Assembly: GCA_021823825.1 (NCBI GenBank)
Contig: JAKANJ010000010.1
Span: 1-14,098 of the forward strand
DNA: 14,098 bases
Origin: a bacterium
Lineage (GTDB): Bacteria > Patescibacteriota > Minisyncoccia > Phycocordibacterales > UBA1550
Direction: 5' to 3'
Shown: in pieces, positions 4,372 to 12,867 of the stretch
Layout: every line of letters begins with the position of its first letter
Position numbering within the stretch: position 1 is the stretch's first letter
The notes under the pieces: model-generated
What the model was told of the DNA's origin: nothing
Database searches by the model: none
Seen by the model: only the letters and a program-made list of their open reading frames with translations
Position numbers and translations under genes: made by a program

Positions 4372-6078
4372 ATGATCCAGAAACTAAAAAATAAAATTAT
4401 TAACAGACTTTTTGATAGTCGCACACAGAATATTGCCTCTGCGGCCATTCTTTTGGGGGCGGCAACTCTCGCAAGTAGCCTTCTTGGTATCGTAAGACAA
4501 CGATTGCTCATCGGCACCTTCGGTGTAGGCAACAGCCTTGATGCGTACTTTGCGGCATTTCAAATTCCAAACTTTGCCTACAATCTTTTAATTTCTGCCA
4601 CCCTCTCTGTCGCATTCATTCCCGTCTTTTGTGATTATCTAAACAAAGACAAAAACGAAGCGTGGAGAATTGCGAGCTCTGTCCTGAACCTTACGATTAT
4701 TGTAATGGGTGCGTTGTCATTCGTATTCTTTCTCGGCGCCCCTTATTTTGTGAAATTAATTTCTCCTGGCTTTCTTGGCGCTAAGTACACACTCACGGTC
4801 AATCTCACAAGGATTCTCATGTTGTCGCCACTGCTATTTAGCATTAGCTCTATCTTTTCGAGTGTTCTCAACTCATTTAGAAGCTTTCTTCTTGTGGCAT
4901 TAGCACCACTTCTCTACAATCTTGCTATCATTTTTGGGATTATTTTCTTAGCACCAATTTTTGGCATTTATGGAGTAGTAATTTCTGTCATTGTGGGCGC
5001 GCTAATGCATATTTTGATTCAAGTCCCCGGAGCAGTAAAATTTGGGTTTACCTGGCAAAAAGTTATTGATCTCAAAAATGCAGGGGTTAAAGAAATTATT
5101 AAACTGGTATTACCCAGAATCCTCGCAATTGACACATCGCCAATCAGCCAAATGGTTGGTACTTTTATTGGTTCAACTCTTACCATAGGCAGTGTTGCTA
5201 TCTTCAACTTGGTATATAACATAGAAGCACTACCCGTTGCGATCTTTGCAATTTCCTTTGTTGTTTCCGTATTCCCAAGTTTAAGCAGTGCACTTGCTCA
5301 GAAAAATTTTCAGGATTTTCGCAAAGATTTTTCGTATACTGCCCGCCAAATAATTTTCTTTCTTATACCCCTCACGGTTCTTACGTTTGTTTTTCGCGCA
5401 CAGATTGTTCGTCTTGTAATGGGCACCAAAAATCTTAGCTGGTCGGAAACACGCCTAGCGGCAGGTGCTCTTGCAATTTTTGCATTTAGTTTCATTTTTC
5501 AGGGACTCACACCATTATTTTCAAGAGCATTTTTCGCTCTAAAAAACACCATGACACCGCTCATGGTAAGTTTGAGCTCTATCGTCGTCAATGTATCAGG
5601 CACATATTTTTTTCTCCATCTTTTGAGCACCAACAATATTTTTTCACAAATAGTAAGCTCATTGTTAAAACTAAATGGCATTGACGACCTAAAAGTCCTT
5701 GCGTTGCCTCTCGGGTTTTCTCTTGCTTCTCTCTTTAACGCAAGCGCTCTGTTTATTATTTTGAGATGGAAATTTAATTATCTAGATATTGATACCGAGA
5801 AAATTACTTCTGCCTTTCTGAAATATCTCTCGGCAGGATTGGTTGCTGGAGCAATCGGCTACTCATCCCTTTACTTTATTGAGCCACTGCTTAATGGACG
5901 GACCTTTTTGGGTATTTTTGCACAATTAGCATTTTCAACCACTCTTGCAATCGCAGCATTTATTTCTGTTGCTCTTCTTCTCAAGTCGGAAGAGATGATA
6001 AGCTTGCTCGCAGTGTTGAAGAAAAAGTTTAATAAGTCAGCAGTAGTGCTGGACATCAGCGAAAGCAGTCAGCTTTAA
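4372..6078 (+). CDS. murJ: Lipid II flippase MurJ
   Basis: A polytopic inner-membrane protein of the MOP/MVF superfamily that flips the peptidoglycan precursor lipid II to the outer face. The start ATG 4372 gives MIQKLKNKIINRLFDSRTQN, followed by the family's first helix AAILLGAATLASSLLGIVRQRLL with the conserved Gly-x-x-Arg region and GTFGVGNSLDAYFAAFQIPN, matching the usual 'GLIRDRLLA-FGAG-DAF-AF-IPN' block. About 14 hydrophobic helices follow, ending in a charged cytoplasmic tail (KKKFNKSAV). At 568 residues it is slightly longer than E. coli MurJ (511). An in-frame GTG at 4348 (MIYCVHPP...) would add eight unconserved residues; I prefer the ATG, though neither has a Shine-Dalgarno sequence. 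It converges with dus, with only 2 bp between stops, so no separate terminator fits there. Confidence 0.95.
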   Translation: MIQKLKNKIINRLFDSRTQNIASAAILLGAATLASSLLGIVRQRLLIGTFGVGNSLDAYFAAFQIPNFAYNLLISATLSVAFIPVFCDYLNKDKNEAWRIASSVLNLTIIVMGALSFVFFLGAPYFVKLISPGFLGAKYTLTVNLTRILMLSPLLFSISSIFSSVLNSFRSFLLVALAPLLYNLAIIFGIIFLAPIFGIYGVVISVIVGALMHILIQVPGAVKFGFTWQKVIDLKNAGVKEIIKLVLPRILAIDTSPISQMVGTFIGSTLTIGSVAIFNLVYNIEALPVAIFAISFVVSVFPSLSSALAQKNFQDFRKDFSYTARQIIFFLIPLTVLTFVFRAQIVRLVMGTKNLSWSETRLAAGALAIFAFSFIFQGLTPLFSRAFFALKNTMTPLMVSLSSIVVNVSGTYFFLHLLSTNNIFSQIVSSLLKLNGIDDLKVLALPLGFSLASLFNASALFIILRWKFNYLDIDTEKITSAFLKYLSAGLVAGAIGYSSLYFIEPLLNGRTFLGIFAQLAFSTTLAIAAFISVALLLKSEEMISLLAVLKKKFNKSAVVLDISESSQL

Positions 6079-6080
6079 AA

Positions 6081-7088
6081 TTAGAGATTGCCCATTTCCA
6101 CTAAAAAAGTTCGTGCAATAGACTCAACTTCTTTTGCATCTCTAGCATCCATGAGCCTTACGCGCAATTCTTTTGCTCCATCAAAACCATTCACATATGC
6201 TTTATAGTGTTTTTTCATAATGGCAAAAGGTTTGATGTCACCAAGTAATTCCTCATACAAGTGCGTGTGTTCAATAAGAATTTCAAATTTCTCCTGTAGT
6301 GATGGTGGTGTGACGCGTGTGCGATCAAAAAGCCACGGCGTTCCAAAAAGAGCCCTACCAAACATTATGCCATCAGCGCCTGTTGCCTGCGCCTTGCTTT
6401 CTCCATCAGCAAGATCTCTCGCATCTCCATTGCCTATGATAAGTGTGCCGCTCCCTTTCGCCATTTGTACGGCTTGTGCAACATACTCCCACCTTGCGGG
6501 CACCAGGGAGAGTTCCTTGCGTGTTCGTGCATGCACTGTAATAACCGCAGGTTTTGTATCCAAGAGTAATGGAAGCCACTCGCTCAAGTTCTCCTTATTG
6601 TAGCCAATGCGTGTTTTTACGGATACCGGCAAACCTTGAGCGCCTGCCATTGTCGCAAGAATGACCTCTTGAGCAAGCTTCGGATTTTTGATATGAGCTG
6701 CTCCTGACCCCTGCTTCTCTATACTTTTATCAGGACAACCCATATTGATATCAATGCCATCAAAACCCAATAATGCTACGAGTTTTGCTGCTTCCTCCAT
6801 ATGTTTTGGATGAGCCCCAAAAATTTGAGCTACAATGGGATGTTCACGATTGGTAAAAGCAAGGTCACGAAGCAAGACATCGCGCCCAGCACTCATAAGT
6901 CCGTCAGCAGAAACAAACTCAGTCCAAAAGACGTCTGGCCCTCCGCCAACCTCACCATGACGACTATACTTTGCGATAATTTGGCGAAATGCAACGTCCG
7001 TAACATCTGCCATTGGTGCAATAGTAAAAAAGGGTCGCGGAAGTTCACCCCAAAACCCAAGAATCGGCTTATCGTTCTTGCTATTCAT
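6081..7088 (-). CDS. dus: tRNA-dihydrouridine synthase
   Basis: An FMN enzyme that reduces uridines in the tRNA D-loop to dihydrouridine, using NADPH. Of 335 residues, the N-terminal TIM barrel shows FTIAPMADVTDVAFR (21-35, FMN binding), AQIFGAHPKHMEEAA (87-101), the catalytic-cysteine motif INMGCPDKSIEKQGSGAA (Cys118), SVKTRIG (Lys158, Arg160), TVHARTR (His186), IIGNGDA and GIMFGRALFGTPWLF (phosphate binding). A helical C-terminal domain follows (FAIMKKHYKAYVNGFDGAKELR), as in DusB-like proteins. A short insertion HGEVGGGPDVFW near residue 44 is unusual. It is the last gene of the serS, ftsQ-like, dus run, 29 bp after the ftsQ-like stop. A minus-strand TATGCT box 12 bp before the ATG might be an internal promoter. 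The subfamily (DusA/B/C) cannot be fixed with certainty. Confidence 0.93.
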   Translation of the reverse strand: MNSKNDKPILGFWGELPRPFFTIAPMADVTDVAFRQIIAKYSRHGEVGGGPDVFWTEFVSADGLMSAGRDVLLRDLAFTNREHPIVAQIFGAHPKHMEEAAKLVALLGFDGIDINMGCPDKSIEKQGSGAAHIKNPKLAQEVILATMAGAQGLPVSVKTRIGYNKENLSEWLPLLLDTKPAVITVHARTRKELSLVPARWEYVAQAVQMAKGSGTLIIGNGDARDLADGESKAQATGADGIMFGRALFGTPWLFDRTRVTPPSLQEKFEILIEHTHLYEELLGDIKPFAIMKKHYKAYVNGFDGAKELRVRLMDARDAKEVESIARTFLVEMGNL

Positions 7089-7117
7089 TGTCGCAACTCT
7101 AGCATAAATTTGTAATT

Positions 7118-7960
7118 TTAAAACCCAAAGAAAATTTTGCTACCAAAACGCATATCAATATATTGTAGTTTCCTGTAATTGGTAGTTCCCGCAGGGAACT
7201 CTTCCTGAATAGCAGCACTTAAATCTTTTACTGCGTCTGTCGGCACCATATCCGCGCTCATTCGTATTACAACCCCCGAAAGCATTGGATATAAGTTGCT
7301 TGAATACATCGTTAATTCGTATTCCCCATTTTCTTTAAAAAGGACGCGAAGCGGAGTGCCGATTTCTTTTCGCATTTTTTGAATTAGATCCTTGATACGC
7401 TCAAAGGGTATTGATGGGAGCGACTCACCAATTGGACTGTTTGGTTTCTCAGGATTTAAGCTACCATACATTTCAACATAAACACCATCTGAGAAGATGG
7501 GGGCTTGATCAAAAACTAGGTTATTTGAATCAATGAACCAGCAGGGTGCGGCCTGTGTAGATGTTGCCTGAATGTCATTCCCACACCATAGGGCATACGG
7601 CTTGCGCTCAGACACTACTACGCTAATAGTATGAGTATCAACATAGGACACCTGTACTGTCTGCACCCGTGGGTATTGCGAAATAATTGAATTTTCAATG
7701 TCTTGTTTTGGAAACAACAAGCTATTATTCCGTGCAAACACAAAAAAATAATTACCAAGCAGTTCATTTTCAACAACTGAACGAATATCAGCCTCAGGAG
7801 TTACCGATTCACCGGTGACTTGTATTGTGTTGATGCGCCAATGCTCATTGTGAGAAACTCCGCCAAGCGTGACAAATGAAATAACTGTAAACGCAAGAAT
7901 CATGGTTGCTCGAGCGAGCCATGCTCTCATGCGCTCACGTGTAGCAGCTGATAGTGCCAT
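7118..7960 (-). CDS. ftsQ: FtsQ/DivIB-like cell division protein (POTRA domain)
   Basis: A 280-residue bitopic membrane protein. Residues 1-14 are basic and cytoplasmic, 15-35 form one membrane helix (WLARATMILAFTVISFVTLGG), and the rest is extracytoplasmic. A POTRA domain spans about 43-122: INTIQVTGESVTPEADIRSVVE, then FPKQDIENSIISQYPRVQTV and VVVSERKPYALWC. The C-terminal part ends YIDMRFGSKIFFGF, close to the 'yiDlRfgnkvy' end typical of FtsQ. FtsQ/DivIB scaffolds the divisome at midcell through FtsB and FtsL. Two cysteines flank a poorly conserved loop (CGNDIQATSTQAAPC) and could form a disulfide. It lies 14 bp after serS, outside any dcw-type cluster in view. Another extracytoplasmic POTRA protein is the alternative. 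Confidence 0.75.
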   Translation of the reverse strand: MALSAATRERMRAWLARATMILAFTVISFVTLGGVSHNEHWRINTIQVTGESVTPEADIRSVVENELLGNYFFVFARNNSLLFPKQDIENSIISQYPRVQTVQVSYVDTHTISVVVSERKPYALWCGNDIQATSTQAAPCWFIDSNNLVFDQAPIFSDGVYVEMYGSLNPEKPNSPIGESLPSIPFERIKDLIQKMRKEIGTPLRVLFKENGEYELTMYSSNLYPMLSGVVIRMSADMVPTDAVKDLSAAIQEEFPAGTTNYRKLQYIDMRFGSKIFFGF

Positions 7961-7974
7961 AAAAAGAATTGCCT

Positions 7975-9237
7975 TTATCCAATCTTATCTTTTCCCATAT
8001 AAGGGCGGAGAACGTCTGGGATAGTAATACTGCCGTCAGCATTTTGAAAATTTTCAACAATCATGATAAGTGGTCTTCCCGAAAGTGCTGTGTTGTTGAG
8101 CGAGTGCGCGAATTTCAATTTGCCGTCATCATCGCGGTATCGAATGTTCAAACGACGTGTTTGAAAATCATGAAAGTAGCTTGCTGAACCCGTTTCTCGA
8201 TATTTATTTTCAGAAGGAAGCCATACTTCAATATCATATTTTTTAACTTGTCCAAGGCCGAGGTCTCCGCCGCAATTGGCTACAACATGATAGGGCAAGC
8301 CAAGAGCCTGCGTGAGCCCTTCTGTGTTTGCTTGTACTTCCTCGTGATATTTCACAGACTCTTCGTGGGATGCCTCACACAGAATAACTTGTTCCGTTTT
8401 ATAAAATTCGTGAACACGTAAAATTCCCCGAGTATCTTTCCCATGGCTTCCTGCTTCTCGACGGAATGAATCTGAGAATGAAAGTAATTTAATAGGCAGA
8501 TCTTTTTTATCAAGTACTTCGTCCATGTAGTAGCCCATAGTAGCAACTTCTGCTGTACCGGAAAGGTACTCGCCATCTTGTGTTTTATAAAGGTCTTCTT
8601 CACCTTGTGGCAAGTAGCCCGTTCCCATTAAAAGCTCGCGACGAAGAAGCGATGGAACGATCATTGGCGTAAATCCTCCTTTCTTTAAAAAATAATCTTG
8701 CACAAAATGCCAAAGTGCAAATTGGAGCCTTGCGCCATCTCCTTTTAAAAAGTAGCCCCGAAATCCTGCAACCTTTGTCCCCCGCTCAAGATCAAGCATC
8801 CCCAGATTTTGCATAAGCTCAATATGGTCCTTTGGAGTAAAATCAAATTTAGGAATTGTGCCCCACGTACGAATCTCAACATTATCTGCATCGGTCGTTC
8901 CTTCTGGAACAGACATATCGGGAATGTTTGGAACCTGCAACATCAAACCCTGCCATTTTTGCATAGCGCCTGCTAACTCAACTTCTTTTGCCTGTAGTTG
9001 CTCTTTGAGCTCTTTTGATTTTGTGATAAGAGGCTCACGTTCCTCTGGCGACGACACGCGTGACACGGAAGCAGAGACTTCATTCTGTTCAGTTCGCAAC
9101 TTTTCGACATCAAGAAGAATTGCACGTCGCACGTCATCTGCAGCGATGAGTTCCTCTACAGCAAACTCAATATTCTTTTTACGGGCACCCTCTTTAATAA
9201 GTTCCGCATTTTCGCGAATAAATTTGATATCTAACAT
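7975..9237 (-). CDS. serS: Serine--tRNA ligase
   Basis: A class II aminoacyl-tRNA synthetase that charges tRNA-Ser. Start chosen at ATG 9237 (MLDIKFIRENAELIKEGARK), the family's usual opening; an upstream ATG at 9276 would add 13 unconserved residues and lies beyond the promoter. Residues 1-100 form the antiparallel coiled coil that reads the tRNA-Ser long arm; the catalytic core has motif 2 FRREAGSHGKDTRGILRVHEF and the motif 3 region FAHSLNNTALSGRPLIMIVEN, followed by the conserved tail ITIPDVLRPYMG. Length 420 residues, normal for the family. It is the first gene of a minus-strand operon with the ftsQ-like gene (14-bp gap) and dus. The extended -10 7 bp before the ATG predicts a leaderless mRNA. 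Confidence 0.97.
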   Translation of the reverse strand: MLDIKFIRENAELIKEGARKKNIEFAVEELIAADDVRRAILLDVEKLRTEQNEVSASVSRVSSPEEREPLITKSKELKEQLQAKEVELAGAMQKWQGLMLQVPNIPDMSVPEGTTDADNVEIRTWGTIPKFDFTPKDHIELMQNLGMLDLERGTKVAGFRGYFLKGDGARLQFALWHFVQDYFLKKGGFTPMIVPSLLRRELLMGTGYLPQGEEDLYKTQDGEYLSGTAEVATMGYYMDEVLDKKDLPIKLLSFSDSFRREAGSHGKDTRGILRVHEFYKTEQVILCEASHEESVKYHEEVQANTEGLTQALGLPYHVVANCGGDLGLGQVKKYDIEVWLPSENKYRETGSASYFHDFQTRRLNIRYRDDDGKLKFAHSLNNTALSGRPLIMIVENFQNADGSITIPDVLRPYMGKDKIG

Positions 9238-9244
9238 AGTGTTG

Positions 9245-9272
9245 AGTATATCAAATATGGTAAAATGGGCAA
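9245..9272 (-). promoter_or_regulatory. serS promoter, leaderless spacing
   Basis: Minus-strand TTGCCC (9267-9272), 16-bp spacer, extended -10 TGA-TATACT (9245-9253), then 7 bp to the ATG at 9237. Its -35 overlaps the region just after the dprA -10, so polymerase cannot occupy both promoters at once. Confidence 0.6.
9258..9266 (+). promoter_or_regulatory. dprA extended -10 promoter
   Basis: TGG-TAAAAT on the plus strand, 9 bp before the dprA ATG at 9276; the mRNA would start within about two bases of the ATG. No good -35. It overlaps the divergent serS promoter. Confidence 0.45.
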
Positions 9273-9275
9273 ACA

Positions 9276-10163
9276 ATGCTTGATGAAAATAAGTACTCTA
9301 TCCGCACGATCAAAATCAGTGAGTTCCCGGAATCACTTAAAGAAATTCCACAAGTACCCAAAGAACTTTATATCGTCGGTGAACTGCCTGATCCGCGTGA
9401 CTACTATTATTTATCAGTAGTCGGATCACGAAAGTATACAAACTATGGCCGTGAAGCAACAGAACGAATAGTTAAAGGGCTTGCTGGTTATCCGATTGTT
9501 ATCGTGTCGGGCCTTGCAACAGGAATAGATGGGATTGCTCATCGCGCAGCGCTTGATGCTGGGCTTCTAACCGTAGCCTTCCCCGGCTCGGGCTTGGACA
9601 AGAGCGTGCTTTATCCGCGAGCAAATCTTTCGCTTGCAAGAGAAATTGTTGATGCTGGTGGTGCGCTCGTTTCTGAGTTTGAACCAAACTTTCGTGCGGC
9701 ACCTTGGACATTTCCACAGCGTAATCGAATCATGGCAGGTATTTCACAAGGTACGCTCGTGATTGAGGCAGAGGAAAAATCAGGGACACTTATCACCGCA
9801 CGCCTTGCAGTTGAATACAATAAAAACGTTTATGCAGTTCCAGGATCAATTTTTTCTGCAACATCAAGAGGCGTAAACAATTTACTACGACAAGGAGCAA
9901 CGCCTGTTACTTCATCAAAGGATATTCTTGAAGAGCTCGGGTTCGTTGAGAGAAACTTTTCAGAAGATCAGACGCAGCTTGATCTTTCTCGCTATACACC
10001 AGAGGAACAGGAGGTTCTCCTACTATTAGATGAACCCTGTACACGTGAAGAAATCCTCGCCACCGCTTCCGCCCCGACCGCGCAAACTCTTTCTACCTTA
10101 ACGATTTTAGAGATTAAGGGCATAATCCGTGAGCGTATGGGTAAAATTGAACGGACAAAGTAG
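9276..10163 (+). CDS. dprA: DNA-processing protein DprA (Smf)
   Basis: A cytoplasmic single-strand DNA-binding protein that protects incoming DNA and loads RecA during natural transformation. The 295 residues contain the Rossmann-like DprA domain (about 28-220) with VVGSRKYTNYGRE (48-60), IVSGLATGIDGIAHR (76-90), FPGSGLDKSVLYP (102-114), the conserved EFEPNF and FPQRNRIMAGIS (146-157), EAEEKSGTLITA (164-175), YAVPGS and GVNNLLRQGA (199-208). A C-terminal winged helix follows (about 240-290: LDEPCTREEIL, LSTLTILEIKGIIRE), as in many DprA proteins. The N-terminal SAM-like region is very short. No Shine-Dalgarno sequence is seen. It lies two genes before topA, a neighbour common in many bacteria. 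Confidence 0.96.
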   Translation: MLDENKYSIRTIKISEFPESLKEIPQVPKELYIVGELPDPRDYYYLSVVGSRKYTNYGREATERIVKGLAGYPIVIVSGLATGIDGIAHRAALDAGLLTVAFPGSGLDKSVLYPRANLSLAREIVDAGGALVSEFEPNFRAAPWTFPQRNRIMAGISQGTLVIEAEEKSGTLITARLAVEYNKNVYAVPGSIFSATSRGVNNLLRQGATPVTSSKDILEELGFVERNFSEDQTQLDLSRYTPEEQEVLLLLDEPCTREEILATASAPTAQTLSTLTILEIKGIIRERMGKIERTK

Positions 10164-10176
10164 CGTAGTCAGTAAT

Positions 10177-10206
10177 TTGACAAAATACATATTCATGTGC
10201 TAATAT
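10177..10206 (+). promoter_or_regulatory. Promoter for the small membrane protein gene
   Basis: A perfect -35 TTGACA (10177-10182), 18-bp spacer ending in TGC, and -10 TAATAT (10201-10206), 8 bp before ATG 10215. This is the strongest promoter-like sequence in the window and again predicts a leaderless mRNA. It starts 14 bp after the dprA stop. Confidence 0.65.
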
Positions 10207-10214
10207 ATATACAG

Positions 10215-10451
10215 ATGTCATGGCATTCCGCTGTGACCACCCTGGAGATTGAGCACATGGACATGCTGGTTATCCTGCTTCCCTTTTTTGCGTTATTCTT
10301 CCTGTCAGAAACTCTCGGCGCGCTTCGTTCTTTAACGAGACAAAACTCGCTTGACGCGAAGGTCAACCTGCTTGCGAAGATGATTCTTATCCTCGCAATG
10401 ATGTCGATGACCGTGGTCGTCCTGCTGGTTGTCCTGTACTTCAAACGATAA
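10215..10451 (+). CDS. Small two-helix membrane protein, unknown function
   Basis: A 78-residue protein (start at ATG 10215, MSWHSAVTTLEIEHMDM). Two hydrophobic helices, about 17-33 (LVILLPFFALFFLSETL) and 55-75 (KMILILAMMSMTVVVLLVVLYF), are joined by a basic loop (RSLTRQNSLDAKVNLLAK) and followed by a short KR tail; the loop and tail charges do not settle the topology. Start choice: the promoter -10 ends 8 bp before this ATG, while the earlier in-frame GTG (10197) lies inside the promoter; a third option is ATG 10257 with an upstream GGAG. It has its own strong promoter and intrinsic terminator, so it is a single-gene unit between dprA and topA. No family is recognised. Codon use looks richer in GC third bases than the neighbours. 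Confidence 0.75.
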   Translation: MSWHSAVTTLEIEHMDMLVILLPFFALFFLSETLGALRSLTRQNSLDAKVNLLAKMILILAMMSMTVVVLLVVLYFKR

Positions 10452-10467
10452 AATCTACTCAATACTC

Positions 10468-10503
10468 AACCTCGTAGCTGCTTGCAGCCAACGAGGTTTT
10501 TTT
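10468..10503 (+). terminator. Intrinsic terminator of the small membrane protein gene
   Basis: AACCTCGT and ACGAGGTT form the lower stem (10468-10475 with 10491-10498), with an inner GCTGC-TT-GCAGC stem, followed by a run of Ts to 10503. A textbook rho-independent terminator 17 bp after the stop. Confidence 0.9.
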
Positions 10504-10570
10504 AAAAAATAATTGCAAAATGAATTAAAAATTTGCAAAAAAAATCACTCTATAGTACTAATAGACACTA

Positions 10571-12778
10571 ATGGCTGTTAAACAATACAAACTTCTTATT
10601 GTCGAGTCTCCATCAAAAGCGAAGACAATTGGAAAATATCTCGGAGATGATTACGTCGTAAAAGCGAGCGTTGGACACATTCGTGACCTTCCAAAAAGTA
10701 ATAAAATCGCGATTGATATTCCTGCTGGTTTTGTCCCCCACTATGAAATCTCAAAGGGCAAAGCAGAAGTCGTACACGAAATAGAATCGCTTGCAAAAAA
10801 AGCAAGTGAAGTTCTTCTTGCAACAGACCCCGACCGCGAAGGAGAGGCTATCGCATGGCACATAAAAGAAGCAGTTGGGCTCAAGAACCCCAAAAGAATT
10901 GTCTTTTACGAAATTACTAAAAATGCCATCGAGGAAGCGCTGAAACATCCGCGTACTATTGACGAGAACTTGCGAAAAGCGCAAGAGGCTCGGCGAGTAC
11001 TTGACCGCCTTGTTGGTTATGACCTCTCGGGGCTTATTTGGAAAAAAGTTCGTTATGGTCTATCTGCGGGACGTGTCCAGTCTCCGGCACTGCGTATACT
11101 CGTTGAACGTGAGCGTGAAATAAATGCTTTTATTCCTGAGGCATACTGGGCGCTTACCGCAAAAGTAAAAACCCAAAAAGGTACAGAGCTTGAACTCACT
11201 TGCACCGAAGAGCCTCGCGATGAATCTATAGTAAAAAATATTATTAAAATTGGTCGCACAAACCCCTGGATGGTGCGAGAAATAAAAGAAAGTGAGGTCG
11301 GACGTACCCCAAAAGCTCCATTCAGCACATCCACCCTCCAACAAGCAGCGAGCTCTCGTCTCGGATTTGCACCATCACGCACAATGATGGTTGCACAAAA
11401 ACTTTACGAAAAAGGTTTTATTACCTACATGCGTACGGACAGCACGTCTATCTCCGTTGACGCACAAAAAGCAGTTATTGCAGAAGTTTCAAAGCGTTAT
11501 GGTCCTACCGCAGTTGAGGCACGTGTTTTTAAAACTAAAAGTAAAAACGCTCAAGAAGCCCATGAGGCAATTCGCCCAACAGATCCACATAAAAATTCTC
11601 TTGGGGTTACTGCAGAGGAAAAGAAGCTGTATGAGCTAATTTGGGGTCGTACTATTGCCTCTCAAATGGTTGATGCAAAACTTGCGCGCACCACAATAAT
11701 TGCAAACGTCCACGATAATTCGATTCCCAATTTTTCGGTAACTGGCTCACGGGTAATTCTTCCTGGATGGCTTGCTGCGGATCCAGATGCACGAGGTGAA
11801 GACGTTGAGCTCCCCAAGGTCAAACAAGGTGAAATGCTTATGTTGCTTTCGCTATCAGATGAAGCAAAGTTTACGGAACCACCGCCACGTTACTCTGAAG
11901 CTGGGCTTGTAAAAGAGCTTGAAAAGCGCGGTATTGGGCGACCTTCCACCTACGCATCAATTATTAAAACAATCTTGGATCGCGGATATGTCCTCAAAGA
12001 GGGCAAAGCACTTAGACCAACCGATACGGGTGAAGTTGTAAGCTCTTTCCTTGAAGAACATTTTATGAATTACATTAGTGATTCTTTTACTGCAGAAATG
12101 GAAGATAAGCTTGATGATATCGCAGATGGTACTCGAGAATATGCAAAAGTTCTTAAGGAGTTTTATGGACCATTCAGCAAAGAAGTAAAGTCAAAGGATA
12201 AGGTAGAAAAAGTTACCACACTAGGAGACGCAGACCCTCAATTTAAATGTCCGAAATGTAACGGGCCGATGGTTATTAAGCTTGCGCGTAATGGAAAATT
12301 TCTCTCATGCAAGAACTACCCGGAATGTATGGGCGCGCGAACAATAGAAGGTGCTGAGCTTGCTGGCCCGCGCGACACAGGAGAGCTTTGTCCTAAATGT
12401 GGAAAGGCTAATCTCGTTGAGCGCGAAGGACGTTTTGGCAGATTTATTGCTTGTGGCAGTTACCCGAAATGCAAATTTATCAAAAAGGATGAGCAAACCG
12501 CACTGTTGAATGCAACGGGCGTTCCCTGCCCTGTTTGTAAAAAGGGATTTATGACTGAACGTCGTGGCCGTTTTGGAGTTTTTTATTCTTGCACCAATTA
12601 TCCTGATTGCAAAAATGCAATTAAAGCAAAGCCAACAGGAAATTTCTGCACGTATAAGAAAGATGACGGAACGATTTGCGGAGCCCTCATGATGGAAGGC
12701 ACAAAAACAATTCCAGAACGTTGCAGTGATAAAACGTGCCCAAATCATAACCCGCATAAGCTCACAAGTAACATATAG
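10571..12778 (+). CDS. topA: DNA topoisomerase I (TopA, type IA)
   Basis: Relaxes negative supercoils by single-strand passage. Of 735 residues, the TOPRIM domain holds YKLLIVESPSKAKTIGKYLG (Glu12) and the acid triad TDPDREGEA (Asp86, Asp88, Glu90). Next come LSAGRVQSPALRILVEREREI (164-184), the active-site tyrosine in FITYMRTDSTSIS (Tyr286), EAHEAIRPTDP, and GIGRPSTYASII. The C-terminus has zinc-ribbon modules starting at Cys560, Cys607 and Cys653 (each CPxC...C-x(4)-C) and a fourth, degenerate one from Cys693. The ATG at 10571 has no Shine-Dalgarno sequence; TATAGT 14 bp upstream may be its -10. Its last 40 coding bases before the tail are repeated exactly 201 bp downstream, and the end of the gene (PNHNPHKLTSNI) may have been replaced by recombination. 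Confidence 0.98.
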   Translation: MAVKQYKLLIVESPSKAKTIGKYLGDDYVVKASVGHIRDLPKSNKIAIDIPAGFVPHYEISKGKAEVVHEIESLAKKASEVLLATDPDREGEAIAWHIKEAVGLKNPKRIVFYEITKNAIEEALKHPRTIDENLRKAQEARRVLDRLVGYDLSGLIWKKVRYGLSAGRVQSPALRILVEREREINAFIPEAYWALTAKVKTQKGTELELTCTEEPRDESIVKNIIKIGRTNPWMVREIKESEVGRTPKAPFSTSTLQQAASSRLGFAPSRTMMVAQKLYEKGFITYMRTDSTSISVDAQKAVIAEVSKRYGPTAVEARVFKTKSKNAQEAHEAIRPTDPHKNSLGVTAEEKKLYELIWGRTIASQMVDAKLARTTIIANVHDNSIPNFSVTGSRVILPGWLAADPDARGEDVELPKVKQGEMLMLLSLSDEAKFTEPPPRYSEAGLVKELEKRGIGRPSTYASIIKTILDRGYVLKEGKALRPTDTGEVVSSFLEEHFMNYISDSFTAEMEDKLDDIADGTREYAKVLKEFYGPFSKEVKSKDKVEKVTTLGDADPQFKCPKCNGPMVIKLARNGKFLSCKNYPECMGARTIEGAELAGPRDTGELCPKCGKANLVEREGRFGRFIACGSYPKCKFIKKDEQTALLNATGVPCPVCKKGFMTERRGRFGVFYSCTNYPDCKNAIKAKPTGNFCTYKKDDGTICGALMMEGTKTIPERCSDKTCPNHNPHKLTSNI
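12702..12741 (+). repeat. 40-bp direct repeat, left copy (inside topA 3' end)
   Basis: Forty bases within the last topA codons (encoding KTIPERCSDKTC and the first two bases of a Pro codon) are identical to 12903-12942. The offset is 201 bp. Confidence 0.95.
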
Positions 12779-12779
12779 T

Positions 12780-12801
12780 GCACACAGTCTGCACTGTGTG
12801 C
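12780..12801. terminator. Perfect 9-bp hairpin right after topA
   Basis: GCACACAGT (12780-12788), loop CTGC, ACTGTGTGC (12793-12801), one base after the topA stop. A T-run (TTTTT) begins only about 7 bases later, so termination is plausible but not classical. It might also be one end structure of the inserted 201-bp segment. Confidence 0.4.
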
Positions 12802-12867
12802 CATCTCGTTTTTGTGAAGCGGAGCGATGTTTCGTCACCATACGAAACCGCGAGCTGGGGTCGCGAG

